Shown: positions 35,708-44,120, numbered from the stretch's first letter. The stretch: 64,000 nt of DNA from Flavobacteriales bacterium (GCA_021739695.1 JAIPBM010000018.1:1-64000); one strand, 5' to 3'. Notes: generated by a model from the letters alone, not told the origin. Numbers and translations are program-made.

Positions 35708-36186
35708 TGCAGATCCGAGTCGGATTCGGATATGATGTGCACCAATTAGCTCAAGGCGAAGAACTTTGGCTGGGAGGCAAACTGATTCCTTCTGAACTTG
35801 GGGCTGTTGGTCATTCCGATGCAGATGTTCTCATTCATGTGATCTGTGATGCGCTGCTCGGTGCGGCAAACCTTAGAGACATCGGCTTTCATTTTCCAGA
35901 TACTTCTGCCGATTTCAAAGGAATAGACAGCAAGATCCTTCTTAAAGATGTGGTGAAATTGCTGGAAGAAAAAGGTTATTCCATTGGAAATGTGGACAGT
36001 ACAGTGGCTCTTGAAAAACCAAAAGTCAATCCACATATTGACGATATGAAAGCGATTCTTGCGAAGATTTTGAAGGTTGACGAAGATGCCGTTTCAATAA
36101 AAGCGACCACGTCAGAAAAAATCGGCTTCGTAGGACGACAAGAAGGAGTTGCTGCTTTCGCAACAGTTCTCATTCAGAAAAACTAA
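35707..36186 (+). CDS. ispF: 2-C-methyl-D-erythritol 2,4-cyclodiphosphate synthase
   Basis: 159 residues, standard. GFGYDVHQL gives the first zinc ligands (Asp and His), GHSDADVLIHVICDALLGAANL is the IspF signature, and GFVGRQEGVAAFATVL the C-terminal part. It makes the cyclic diphosphate of the MEP isoprenoid route. The start is the ATG overlapping the porV stop; a TTG two codons upstream is possible but less likely. Confidence 0.95.
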   Translation: MQIRVGFGYDVHQLAQGEELWLGGKLIPSELGAVGHSDADVLIHVICDALLGAANLRDIGFHFPDTSADFKGIDSKILLKDVVKLLEEKGYSIGNVDSTVALEKPKVNPHIDDMKAILAKILKVDEDAVSIKATTSEKIGFVGRQEGVAAFATVLIQKN

Positions 36187-36199
36187 TCTCCAATTTGTA

Positions 36200-36688
36200 A
36201 TGGGCGAGTTTTCACTTACGATAAAAGGACTTTCTGTTTCGCGGTCAGAACTTGCCATTCCAGACTTGCAATTGCTGGAAAAGGCGGAAGATGTTTCCAA
36301 GAATGCTTACGCGCCTTATTCTCAGTTTTTTGTGGGAGCTGCCCTTAGGTTAGATAACGGAACAATTGTTCTTGGCACCAATCAGGAGAATGTTGCTTAC
36401 CCATCTGGCCTATGTGCTGAACGCGTTGCACTTTTCTCTGCATCTACCAATCACCCCAATATTCCTGTCGCTGCCATGGCCATCACAGTAAACACTGCGA
36501 AAAGTGTCATTACAGTACCGCTTTCTCCTTGCGGAAATTGTCGTCAGGTTATTATGGAATATCAACATAAACAGAACCAGCCAATCCGACTTATTCTTGG
36601 CGGACAAGGCGACACGGTGTGGATTTTTGAAGATTCAGCTGCACTTCTTCCGTTCGGGTTCGAGGCTGATTATCTCAAGAATTCCTGA
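36200..36688 (+). CDS. cdd: Cytidine deaminase
   Basis: 162 residues from ATG 36200. Zinc site: C72 with E74 in GLCAERVAL and the pair C111/C114 in SPCGNCRQ. AYAPYSQFFVGAAL is the conserved entry. It converts cytidine or deoxycytidine to the uridine form in pyrimidine salvage. The length is greater than the 130-residue short form; the N-terminal 30 residues are not conserved. The order porV, (ispF), cdd, pdhA is a frequent flavobacterial neighbourhood. Confidence 0.92.
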   Translation: MGEFSLTIKGLSVSRSELAIPDLQLLEKAEDVSKNAYAPYSQFFVGAALRLDNGTIVLGTNQENVAYPSGLCAERVALFSASTNHPNIPVAAMAITVNTAKSVITVPLSPCGNCRQVIMEYQHKQNQPIRLILGGQGDTVWIFEDSAALLPFGFEADYLKNS

Positions 36689-36757
36689 ACAAGCATTACA
36701 TCTTGCTGTTTCAGATTGGAATGTAGGCAAAGCCCGCTTACCTTTAACTCCGACTTC

Positions 36758-36765
36758 TATTTTTG
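36758..36765 (+). promoter_or_regulatory. Promoter -7 element for pdhA
   Basis: TATTTTTG matches TAnnTTTG exactly, 15 bases before ATG 36781; the earlier in-frame ATG at 36763 lies within it. Confidence 0.45.
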
Positions 36766-36780
36766 CACAAAACCAAGGTC

Positions 36781-37776
36781 ATGGCCAAAAAGAAATTTGG
36801 AAAAGAAACTTATCTGAACTGGTACGAAGAAATGCTGCTTTGGCGCAAGTTCGAGGAGAAAGCAGGTCAGCTATACATTCAGCAGAAAATCCGTGGATTC
36901 TGTCACTTGTATATTGGTCAAGAAGCGGTGTTAGCCGGAAGTGTGGAAGCGACCGAAGAAGGCGATAAGTTTATCACTGCGTATCGCGATCACGTACATC
37001 CAATTGCTCTGGGCGTGCCGGCCAAGAACATCATGGCCGAACTTTTCGGCAAGAAAACCGGCATCGTAAAAGGCAAAGGTGGATCGATGCACATGTTCTC
37101 AAAAGAGAAGCATTTCTTTGGCGGTCATGGTATTGTTGGTGGTCAGATTCCATTGGGAGCTGGAATTGCTTTTGCTGATAAATACCGTGGTGAAAAGCAC
37201 GTAACACTTACTTACATGGGCGATGGTGCCGTGCGTCAAGGTGCGTTCCACGAAGCCTTGAACATGGCAATGACCTGGAAACTTCCGGTCATTTTCATTA
37301 TTGAAAACAACAATTACGCAATGGGAACCTCCGTAGAACGGACTTCGAACGTAAGCGACCTTTACAAATTGGGCCATGCCTACGAAATGCCCAGCGAAGC
37401 CGTGGATGGAATGAGCGTTGAAGCGGTTTACGAAGCGGTAAAAAAAGCTGCCGACCGTGCTCGTAAGGGCGATGGACCTACATTGCTAGAGATGAAAACC
37501 TATCGGTATAAAGGTCATTCGATGTCTGATCCGGCCAAGTATAGAACCAAAGAAGAGGTTGAGAATTACAAGAAACAAGATCCGATTCAGCAAGTTCTGG
37601 ATGTGATTATCAAAAACAAATTTGCATCAGACGAAGAGTTGGAAGCAATCAATGAACGTGTGAAAGACGAAGTGGAAGAATGCGTAAAATTCAGTGAAGA
37701 ATCTGCATTTCCGGAAGCATCAGAGTTGTACGAGGATGTTTATACGCAGGCAGATTATCCGTTCATTAGAGAGTAA
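36781..37776 (+). CDS. pdhA: Pyruvate dehydrogenase E1 component, alpha subunit
   Basis: 331 residues. The thiamine diphosphate motif is GDGAVRQGAFHEALNMAMTWKLPVIFIIENN; other family marks are HLYIGQEAV, GGSMHMFSKE, GHGIVGGQIPLGAG and YRYKGHSMSDPAKYR. With the beta subunit (not in this window) it decarboxylates pyruvate and passes acetyl to E2. The E2 gene pdhC lies downstream, separated by an inserted four-helix-bundle gene. Confidence 0.95.
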   Translation: MAKKKFGKETYLNWYEEMLLWRKFEEKAGQLYIQQKIRGFCHLYIGQEAVLAGSVEATEEGDKFITAYRDHVHPIALGVPAKNIMAELFGKKTGIVKGKGGSMHMFSKEKHFFGGHGIVGGQIPLGAGIAFADKYRGEKHVTLTYMGDGAVRQGAFHEALNMAMTWKLPVIFIIENNNYAMGTSVERTSNVSDLYKLGHAYEMPSEAVDGMSVEAVYEAVKKAADRARKGDGPTLLEMKTYRYKGHSMSDPAKYRTKEEVENYKKQDPIQQVLDVIIKNKFASDEELEAINERVKDEVEECVKFSEESAFPEASELYEDVYTQADYPFIRE

Positions 37777-37779
37777 TTA

Positions 37780-37809
37780 AGTCGTAAGGCATAAGTGATA
37801 AGTAGTAAG
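37780..37809. repeat. Left inverted repeat of the four-helix-bundle unit
   Basis: AGTCGTAAGG followed by two more runs of the type ATAAGT-GATAAGTAGTAAG; pairs with 38211-38240 at 23 of 30 positions. Confidence 0.65.
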
Positions 37810-37811
37810 AA

Positions 37812-38165
37812 ATGGCCATCCAGAAGTTCGAGGACATTATTGCTTGGCAAAAAGCACAGGATTTAGCTGTTGATGTCTATGAAACCTTTCGAGACATTAA
37901 GGATTTCAGTTTTAGAGACCAGATTTGTCGTGCGGCAGTTTCAATATCCAATAATGTTGCTGAAGGCTTTGATAGAAGTTCAGATGCAGACTTCTCGCGC
38001 TTTCTGTACTTTTCAATCGCTTCATGCAGTGAAGTTCGGTCGATGACCTACTTAGCAGAAAAACTTGGATACATATCTGAAGAAAAACAAACACAGCTAC
38101 TAAAACAATCTCAAGAAATATCGAAAATCCTTCGAGGATTGATAAAATCGATCAATAAGCATTAA
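37812..38165 (+). CDS. Four-helix-bundle protein (S23 / 23S rRNA intervening-sequence family)
   Basis: 117 residues. KFEDIIAWQKAQDLAVDVYETF, FSFRDQICRAAVSISNNVAEGF and FLYFSIASCSEVRSMTYLAEKLGYI are the conserved marks of the S23/IVS four-helix-bundle family, first known from insertions in 23S rRNA genes of spirochaetes and related to Avd of diversity-generating retroelements. The biochemical role is unknown. Here it lies in a protein operon, flanked by inverted repeats, with its ATG only 3 bases after the left repeat. Confidence 0.88.
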   Translation: MAIQKFEDIIAWQKAQDLAVDVYETFRDIKDFSFRDQICRAAVSISNNVAEGFDRSSDADFSRFLYFSIASCSEVRSMTYLAEKLGYISEEKQTQLLKQSQEISKILRGLIKSINKH

Positions 38166-38210
38166 TGTCAATAATCATGACAAAATTGAATTCAACGTTG
38201 CGTTTTATGG

Positions 38211-38240
38211 CTTACGCCTTATTCCTTAAACCTAACGACT
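38211..38240. repeat. Right inverted repeat of the four-helix-bundle unit
   Basis: CTTACGCCTTATTCC then TTAAACCTAACGACT; reverse complement matches 37780-37809 at 23 of 30 positions. The pdhC ATG follows 6 bases later. Confidence 0.65.
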
Positions 38241-38245
38241 AAAAA

Positions 38246-39505
38246 ATGGCAGAAGTGATAAGAATGCCCAAATTGAGCGACACCATGACTGAAGGCGTGG
38301 TGGCTGAATGGCATAAGAAAGTAGGCGATCAGGTTTCTTCGGGCGAGTTATTGGCCGAGATTGAATCGGACAAAGCCACAATGGAGTTCGAATCGTTCTT
38401 TGATGGTGTGCTTCTGTACATAGGGGTTCAAAAAGGAAAAGCGGCTGTGGTCGATTCCATCTTAGCCATTTTGGGCGAGAAGGGAGAAGATATTTCGGAG
38501 TTACTCAATACAGAATCGAAACCAAAACCCGCAGCTGAGGATAAAAAAGAGGAAAAGAAAAGCGAAGAGCCGAAACAGCTGACAGAGGAGAAACCTCAGC
38601 AAAAAGCAGCACCAATCGCTGCTCAAAAACCTTCCACAGTTACTCAATTCTCTTCGAACGGACGTGTAATTGCATCGCCATTGGCCAAAAGGCTAGCTAC
38701 AGACAAGGGAATTGACATCAATTTAGTACCAGGTTCTGGAGATGGCGGAAGAGTTGTCAGGAGAGATATTGAAGCCTTTCAACTTCACGGTCCTTCTGCT
38801 GTCAATGCTGTCGAAAGCTTTCATGATGAAGAAGTTTCGCAGATGCGAAAAACCATTGCGCGAAGATTGGCTGAGAGTAAGTTCACTGCTCCGCATTTCT
38901 ACTTGACAATGAAAATTGATATGGACTCGATGATGGATGCCCGCGATTCCATTAATAGCGTTTCCAAAGTCAAAATTTCATTTAACGACCTCGTCATCAA
39001 GGCATGTGCAGTGGCACTGAAACAACATCCTCAGGTGAATGCTGCTTGGATGGGTGATTACATCCGTTATAATCAACACGTTCATATTGGGGTTGCGGTT
39101 GCAATTCCAGATGGATTACTTGTTCCAGTGGTGCGATTTGCTGATACAAAACGACTTAGCGAAATCTCCAGTGAAGTGAAGGATTTTGTGCTTCGCGCCA
39201 ACGATAAGAAACTTCAGCCTGCCGATTGGCAAGGAAATACCTTCACCGTTTCCAATCTTGGTATGTTCGGAATTGACGAGTTCACAGCCATCATCAATCC
39301 ACCAGATAGTTGCATCATGGCAGTTGGCGGCATCGAAGAAGTTCCTGTGGTCAAAAACGGCCAAATCGTTCCAGGGAATGTGATGAAAGTGACACTTTCG
39401 TGCGATCATCGAGTAGTTGATGGTGCTTCTGGTGCCAAATTCCTGCAAGCCTTCAAAAAATTGATGGAAAATCCGGTGTTGCTGCTGGGTTCATATTCGA
39501 TTTAA
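38246..39505 (+). CDS. pdhC: Dihydrolipoamide acetyltransferase (pyruvate dehydrogenase E2)
   Basis: 419 residues. One lipoyl domain (1-78) carries the lipoylated lysine in ESDKATMEFESF; a lysine/glutamate/proline linker follows; the E1/E3-binding domain is SPLAKRLATDKGIDI with GSGDGGRVVRRDIE (about 137-175); the catalytic domain ends with DHRVVDGASGAKFLQAF, which has the active-site His and Asp. It transfers acetyl to CoA. The name pdhC follows Bacteroidota usage. Confidence 0.94.
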   Translation: MAEVIRMPKLSDTMTEGVVAEWHKKVGDQVSSGELLAEIESDKATMEFESFFDGVLLYIGVQKGKAAVVDSILAILGEKGEDISELLNTESKPKPAAEDKKEEKKSEEPKQLTEEKPQQKAAPIAAQKPSTVTQFSSNGRVIASPLAKRLATDKGIDINLVPGSGDGGRVVRRDIEAFQLHGPSAVNAVESFHDEEVSQMRKTIARRLAESKFTAPHFYLTMKIDMDSMMDARDSINSVSKVKISFNDLVIKACAVALKQHPQVNAAWMGDYIRYNQHVHIGVAVAIPDGLLVPVVRFADTKRLSEISSEVKDFVLRANDKKLQPADWQGNTFTVSNLGMFGIDEFTAIINPPDSCIMAVGGIEEVPVVKNGQIVPGNVMKVTLSCDHRVVDGASGAKFLQAFKKLMENPVLLLGSYSI

Positions 39506-39571
39506 ATACGTTGATCTACGGATGATTGTTGATGTTTTAGTGCATTGATTTGTGTGCTAAACTCAATCGAC

Positions 39572-40048
39572 ATGAAGCATTATTCTCTGATTCTAATCGC
39601 CCTAGCTGCTTTTTCATTAACCAGCTGTACAAAAGACTTTGAAGACGCGAAGTACCGCTGCAAAATGAACGGTGAAGATTTCGTACCTGAAGATGGTCTG
39701 ATCGATTTCAGTTACACCGAGCAAAGTGGCGATGACAGGGTTCGAATTCGCGGTACGCGATTGGCCACAAGCAAACTCAGTGGCGATCCATATGGAGAAT
39801 TAGAAATAAAATTCTCTGTGGATACAGCCAATATCGGCACAGTTGAACTCGGGTATGATGCAGTATACTATGGCAATAATGAGTGGGACAAAGCATTCAG
39901 AAGCACAGCAGCACACCCTGGAACGGTTACAGTTACCAGCTTAGACCTTATCAACAAGCGTATTACCTGCAATTTTGAAGTTACTATCTATGCTGACGAC
40001 AGCTCCTCTTTGACACTTACTGAAGGATTCTTCGATCAAAGTTGGTGA
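39572..40048 (+). CDS. Small lipoprotein, paralog of the next gene
   Basis: 158 residues from ATG 39572. Lipoprotein signal SLILIALAAFSLTSC with the lipidated cysteine at residue 19. The mature protein starts TKDFEDAKYRCKMNGEDFVPEDG, then strand-rich segments, ending in LTEGFFDQSW. It resembles the downstream lipoprotein in the KxNG motif near the start and in the final GxFxxxW. Some Bacteroidota lipoproteins grouped as DUF6252 look similar, but that link is tentative. Function unknown. Confidence 0.65.
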   Translation: MKHYSLILIALAAFSLTSCTKDFEDAKYRCKMNGEDFVPEDGLIDFSYTEQSGDDRVRIRGTRLATSKLSGDPYGELEIKFSVDTANIGTVELGYDAVYYGNNEWDKAFRSTAAHPGTVTVTSLDLINKRITCNFEVTIYADDSSSLTLTEGFFDQSW

Positions 40049-40115
40049 TTGGATCATCGATCTGGTTCTGAAAAAGAATCTGCATGTGTTCGATTTAAGA
40101 ACAAATGACCACTGC

Positions 40116-40583
40116 ATGAGGAAGTTTGGCTTTCGGTTGTTCCTAGCAGCAATCGGATTGATTACGTGTCTAAGTTCTTGCAAAAAGAGTCATTTCGAGA
40201 ACGCAGCTTTTCATTGTAAGATCAACGGAACGGCCTATTGGCTTGATCAAGAGCAAATTGCGGTTTCGGTTACTGGAAATCAAAACATCTATATCAAGGT
40301 CTCAGCCCTCAATACATCTTCAGGTAAAAGCGACCAACAGATCATTTTGGATTTTCAGGGTAATTCAGGAGAAATTACTCCGCTCAACTCGTCCAATACA
40401 TTTCAGTGGTTCAACAATGCATCGGAGTTTCGTTCTATTTCAACTGATGCAGGTATTCTTCGTATCGAACAGCTGGACACAATTGAACATCGAATTTCCG
40501 GAACGTTCAATCTCACAGCATACGGACGAGAAACAAACTCTACTGCAACTATCTCTGACGGCTCTTTCAACCTTCAATGGTAG
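40116..40583 (+). CDS. Small lipoprotein, paralog of the previous gene
   Basis: 155 residues from ATG 40116. Signal FRLFLAAIGLITCLSSC with the lipidated cysteine at residue 22; mature part KKSHFENAAFHCKINGTAYWLDQE, ending ISDGSFNLQW. The pattern F-x-x-A-x-[YF]-x-C-K-[MI]-N-G is shared with the upstream gene, indicating tandem duplication. Function unknown. Confidence 0.65.
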   Translation: MRKFGFRLFLAAIGLITCLSSCKKSHFENAAFHCKINGTAYWLDQEQIAVSVTGNQNIYIKVSALNTSSGKSDQQIILDFQGNSGEITPLNSSNTFQWFNNASEFRSISTDAGILRIEQLDTIEHRISGTFNLTAYGRETNSTATISDGSFNLQW

Positions 40584-40609
40584 TTAAGAGAATTTAGATC
40601 AAATTGGCA

Positions 40610-40726
40610 TTTGGCTGTAGCCAAAGGCGCTACTTTCGACACACGCTTTCGGGACCACGGTTCTGGCGGTGTATTTTCATTTGGTTTGGCTGCGGCTCTG
40701 CGAAAGTGGGGCCGCAGTATTTTTTA
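40610..40726 (+). ncRNA. Candidate structured RNA between lipoprotein gene and recG
   Basis: The segment opens with a perfect hairpin (TTTGGCT-GT-AGCCAAA, 40610-40625), contains ACTTTCG (40632-40638) that can pair with CGAAAGT (40701-40707), and ends in a terminator-like stem CTGCGGC/GCCGCAG followed by T-rich sequence. No open frame of note. It may be just a compound terminator for the lipoprotein genes, or a small RNA or leader. I do not recognise the family. Confidence 0.3.
40690..40726 (+). terminator. Terminator-like hairpin upstream of recG
   Basis: Stem CTGCGGC (40690-40696) and GCCGCAG (40711-40717), then TATTTTTTAG. Confidence 0.65.
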
Positions 40727-40760
40727 GGTGTTTGCTTTCAGGTCACTTAGCGTATGCCCT

Positions 40761-40768
40761 TACTTTTA
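40761..40768 (+). promoter_or_regulatory. Possible promoter -7 element for recG
   Basis: TACTTTTA differs from TAnnTTTG by the last base. Only 4 bases separate it from the GTG start, so the mRNA would be leaderless. Confidence 0.25.
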
Positions 40769-40772
40769 AGCC

Positions 40773-42887
40773 GTGAAACCATTTCTCGAAACATCCATCG
40801 AATTTCTAGCTGGCGTTGGTTCAGAGCGCGCAAAATTGCTACGGGAAGAATTTCACATCAAAACCTATGGCGATCTGCTTCAGCATTTCCCATTCCGTTA
40901 TGTCGATAAAACCCAGTTTCATCAGATAAATACCATAGAAAGCGATGAAACGGACATTCAGCTCCGTGGAAGAATCACTTCCGTTAGGCTTGTCGGGCAG
41001 GGTCGTGCCATGCGATTGGTGGCTGAATTCACCGATGGTACGGGCGCGATTGAGCTGGTTTGGTTCAAAGGCATAAAATGGGTGCAGCCAAACCTTAAAC
41101 AAGGAGTTGATTACGTGGTTTTCGGAAAACCTAGCAATTTCAAGGGTAAGTACAATGTGGTTCATCCGGAGTTGGAAACGGTGGAATCACAGCAGAAAAA
41201 AGTGGCCACCGCGTTACAACCTGTTTACCCATCTACAGAAAAGGCGAAAGCCAAAAATCTCGATAGCAAAGGATTGTCGAGGTTGCTCAACACATTGGTG
41301 CCGCTACTGAAAGGCCAAGGTCACATTGCCGAAATGTATGGAGCAGAATTCCGCCAGCAACAGCATCTCATTCCGCGCGAAGAAGCATTTATAAATGTCC
41401 ATTTCCCGAAGGATAATGACACGCTACGCAAGGCACTTTTTCGATTAAAATTTGATGAACTGTTCTTCATTCAACTTCGATTACTGAAGCTGAAACTCAT
41501 CAATCAGAATAAATTCCAAGGAGCGGTTTTCAGCGAAGTAGGCGAAATGGTCAATCGGTTCTATGCCGAATGTCTGCCGTTTGATCTAACTGATGCACAG
41601 AAACGCGTGATCAGAGAAATTCGCCACGACCTTGGTTCTGGCAAACAGATGAGTCGATTGCTACAAGGAGATGTTGGAAGTGGAAAAACCATTGTGGCCT
41701 TAATGTCGATGCTATTGGCGGTTGACAACGGATATCAGGCTGCGCTGATGGCGCCAACTGAAATATTGGCCGAACAGCATTTCGCTACCATTTCGGCTTT
41801 CCTGAAAAAGCTGAATCTGCGGATTGCCTTGCTTACTGGTTCTACCAAAACAGCAGAACGAAGAATTCTTCACGAACAGCTCAAAACGGGAGAAATCCAT
41901 GTGCTGATAGGAACACATGCCTTGATTGAAGATGTGGTTCAATTCCAAAAGCTAGGTCTTGTAATTGTAGATGAGCAGCACCGTTTCGGTGTTCAGCAAC
42001 GGGCAAAATTGTGGCTGAAAGGAAGTAATGGCGAAGTCCCGCACATGCTTATCATGACGGCTACGCCTATTCCGCGCACCTTGGCCATGACCGTTTATGG
42101 TGATCTGGACACTTCCGTCATCGATCAACTCCCGCCTGGCCGAAAACCCATTAAAACCTTACACCGGTTTGATTCTTCGCGGCAGAAGATCTTCGATTTC
42201 ATGCGTCAGGAAATTGCCCTCGGAAGACAGATCTACGTGGTTTATCCGCTGATCAGCGAAAGCGAAAAACTGGATTTTAAACACTTGGAGGACGGCTACG
42301 AAAGCATTGTCCGCGATTTTCCACAACCACAATATCAGGTCAGTATTCTGCACGGAAAAATGAAAGCCGACCAGAAGGAATTTGAAATGCAACGTTTTAA
42401 AGAAGGTAAAACGCATATCATGGTTTCCACCACGGTGATTGAGGTTGGTGTGGATGTTCCGAATGCATCCGTAATGGTGATTGAGAGTGCCGAGCGCTTT
42501 GGGTTATCGCAGTTGCATCAGCTTCGTGGTAGAGTTGGCCGAGGTGCCGAACAGAGTTATTGCATCCTGATGACAGGTTATGCATTAGGACAGGAAGCAC
42601 GAACACGAATGGAAACCATGGTTAGAACAAACGATGGTTTTGAGATTGCGGAAGTTGACATGAAACTTCGTGGCCCGGGCGATATTCAGGGCACACAGCA
42701 AAGCGGACAGCCTGTGTTCAGAATTTCGAATTTGAGCAAAGACGGACAAATACTACAAGCGGCCAGAACAGCGGCCATTGATCTGCTGACAGACGACCCA
42801 AAACTGGAAAAGCGCGAAAATGCGTTGACCAAACATTATCTGGTTCAGGAGATGAAAGACAAGCCGAATTGGGCGCGGGTGTCCTAG
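40773..42887 (+). CDS. recG: ATP-dependent DNA helicase RecG
   Basis: 704 residues from GTG 40773. The N-terminal wedge domain (about 50-200) includes FPFRYVDKT and GRITSVR. The SF2 helicase part has LLQGDVGSGKT (Walker A), DEQHRFGVQQR (motif II), MTATPIPRTL (motif III), STTVIEVGVDVPNA and QLRGRVGRG (motif VI), and the RecG tail GPGDIQGTQQSG. RecG remodels stalled replication forks and branched DNA. Its end overlaps the end of tsaC by 4 bases. Confidence 0.96.
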   Translation: MKPFLETSIEFLAGVGSERAKLLREEFHIKTYGDLLQHFPFRYVDKTQFHQINTIESDETDIQLRGRITSVRLVGQGRAMRLVAEFTDGTGAIELVWFKGIKWVQPNLKQGVDYVVFGKPSNFKGKYNVVHPELETVESQQKKVATALQPVYPSTEKAKAKNLDSKGLSRLLNTLVPLLKGQGHIAEMYGAEFRQQQHLIPREEAFINVHFPKDNDTLRKALFRLKFDELFFIQLRLLKLKLINQNKFQGAVFSEVGEMVNRFYAECLPFDLTDAQKRVIREIRHDLGSGKQMSRLLQGDVGSGKTIVALMSMLLAVDNGYQAALMAPTEILAEQHFATISAFLKKLNLRIALLTGSTKTAERRILHEQLKTGEIHVLIGTHALIEDVVQFQKLGLVIVDEQHRFGVQQRAKLWLKGSNGEVPHMLIMTATPIPRTLAMTVYGDLDTSVIDQLPPGRKPIKTLHRFDSSRQKIFDFMRQEIALGRQIYVVYPLISESEKLDFKHLEDGYESIVRDFPQPQYQVSILHGKMKADQKEFEMQRFKEGKTHIMVSTTVIEVGVDVPNASVMVIESAERFGLSQLHQLRGRVGRGAEQSYCILMTGYALGQEARTRMETMVRTNDGFEIAEVDMKLRGPGDIQGTQQSGQPVFRISNLSKDGQILQAARTAAIDLLTDDPKLEKRENALTKHYLVQEMKDKPNWARVS

Positions 42888-43843
42888 ACGTTCACTGCCG
42901 CCCTTCTCAATCGGTCGTTGATTGCTCTTCCCAATCCGATCTCCGGAAGCGGTTCTGCTAGAATCAGGTCTACAGGAAACTTATCGAACTGCCGCATGAA
43001 GGCAAAAAGATTAACGGCCGCTTCGTGCAGGTCGCTATTAGGCGAAAGCAGCAGCTGCCGATCTGGTGGTAGAAACTCCAATCGGGTTTTGAATCCTAAG
43101 AAGCCAATGCGTTTCCCTTCAAATTGAGTGAACATTTGATCAGGATTTCCGAAGTAAAGCGGCTTTCCGGGTGCATAATGGCTTTTGAGCATGCCTGGTG
43201 CTTTCGGGTCGGACGATTGATTGAGCGCCACTTCTACTGGACCGATTGATTCTTCAATGACATCAATACTCAATCCGCCCAAGCGATAAACTATTGGTTT
43301 TCCCTCTTCAAAACCAATGATGGTGCTCTCCAGACCAACAGTGGTTGGACCGCCATCCAAGATGTACTCGATCTTGTCGCCCAATTGATCGTTCACGTGT
43401 TGTGCTGTGGTCGGACTCACATATCCAAAAGGATTGGCACTTGGTGCCGCCAATGGGAAATTGAGCATTTCCAACAATTGTTTGGTCATTGGATGCATGG
43501 GCACGCGAACTGCCACGTTATCTAAACCTGAGGTCACAAGATCTGGAATGATCGGCTTTTTGGGCAAGACCAATGTGAGCGGACCGGGCCAAAATTCGTT
43601 CATGAGCCTTTCGGCTAGTGGTGGAATTTCGGACACGTGCTCTTTTACCCATCTCATTCCTGAACTGTGCACAATAAGCGGATCGAAATGTGGTCTGTCT
43701 TTGGTGTCGAAAATGCTAAGAACAGCTTGTTCGTTAAACGCATTTCCAGCCAGGCCATAAACGGTTTCGGTAGGAATGGCAACGAGCTTTCCGCTTCGTA
43801 GAAGCTGAGCTGCTTTGTGTATGTCGGTTCCTATTTCGGCCAT
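42884..43843 (-). CDS. tsaC: L-threonylcarbamoyladenylate synthase (Sua5 type)
   Basis: 319 residues. The YrdC domain (1-200) has GKLVAIPTETVYGLAGNA, KDRPHFDPLIVHS, WPGPLTLVLPKK, VAVRVPMHP and APSANPFGYVSPTTAQHV. The extra C-terminal 115 residues with PGMLKSHYAPGKPL form the Sua5 domain, so this is the long Sua5 rather than the short TsaC form. It makes threonylcarbamoyl-AMP for t6A modification of tRNA. Confidence 0.94.
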   Translation of the reverse strand: MAEIGTDIHKAAQLLRSGKLVAIPTETVYGLAGNAFNEQAVLSIFDTKDRPHFDPLIVHSSGMRWVKEHVSEIPPLAERLMNEFWPGPLTLVLPKKPIIPDLVTSGLDNVAVRVPMHPMTKQLLEMLNFPLAAPSANPFGYVSPTTAQHVNDQLGDKIEYILDGGPTTVGLESTIIGFEEGKPIVYRLGGLSIDVIEESIGPVEVALNQSSDPKAPGMLKSHYAPGKPLYFGNPDQMFTQFEGKRIGFLGFKTRLEFLPPDRQLLLSPNSDLHEAAVNLFAFMRQFDKFPVDLILAEPLPEIGLGRAINDRLRRAAVNV

Positions 43844-43847
43844 AACG

Positions 43848-43855
43848 CAAATGTA
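43848..43855 (-). promoter_or_regulatory. Promoter -7 element for tsaC
   Basis: Minus-strand TACATTTG matches TAnnTTTG exactly and ends 4 bases before the ATG, suggesting a leaderless transcript. Confidence 0.45.
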
Positions 43856-43980
43856 AAGGCTAGGGAAGTGTTATGATCAACTTTTCGATGAGCGTAGGTG
43901 TTACGCATCTGAGGCTTTTAAACCAACTGCTGAAAATCGGTTTTGAGGGTGGCGAGAAGTTCTAGGGTCATTGACTGCGC

Positions 43981-44120
43981 GCGTGAAGGATGGAAGCGGC
44001 ATCCTTTTCTTTTCCATGGCTTGCGCTTCGAGAGCCTCAGCGACTGCTGGGAAAAGAAAAGATATAGCGGACAGCCTGACCCGAATGTGGGTGGAATGGT
44101 GCGTGGCGAGGGACACGCCC
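43981..44120 (-). repeat. Structured dispersed repeat, copy 1
   Basis: The largest part of the gap between tsaC and the glutamate dehydrogenase gene. On the minus strand it begins GGGCGTGTCCC, has CACATTCGGGTCAGGCTGTCCGCTATATC, a variable hairpin TCTTTTCTTTTCC/GGAAAAGAAAAGGA, then GGATGCCGCTTCCATCCTTCACGC. Copies 2 and 3 (46811 and 63075) share the same ends and core. The rest of this gap shows no gene. Confidence 0.8.

Larger units (their letters stand above)
37780..38240. mobile_element. Four-helix-bundle gene unit with 30-bp imperfect terminal inverted repeats
   Basis: The unit fills the gap between the pdhA stop (37776) and the pdhC ATG (38246). Its left end 37780-37809 (begins AGTCGTAAGGCATAAG) and the reverse complement of its right end 38211-38240 (begins AGTCGTTAGGTTTAAG) agree at 23 of 30 positions. 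The only gene inside is the four-helix-bundle protein. There is no transposase. Calling it mobile is inference from the inverted ends and its place within a usually contiguous operon. Confidence 0.6.

Noticed and set aside
37780-38240. A classical insertion sequence
   Set aside because: Inverted ends are present, but there is no transposase and no clear target-site duplication.
37777-38245. The gene between pdhA and pdhC as the E1 beta subunit
   Set aside because: At 117 residues it is far too short and has S23/four-helix-bundle motifs instead; pdhB is not in this window.
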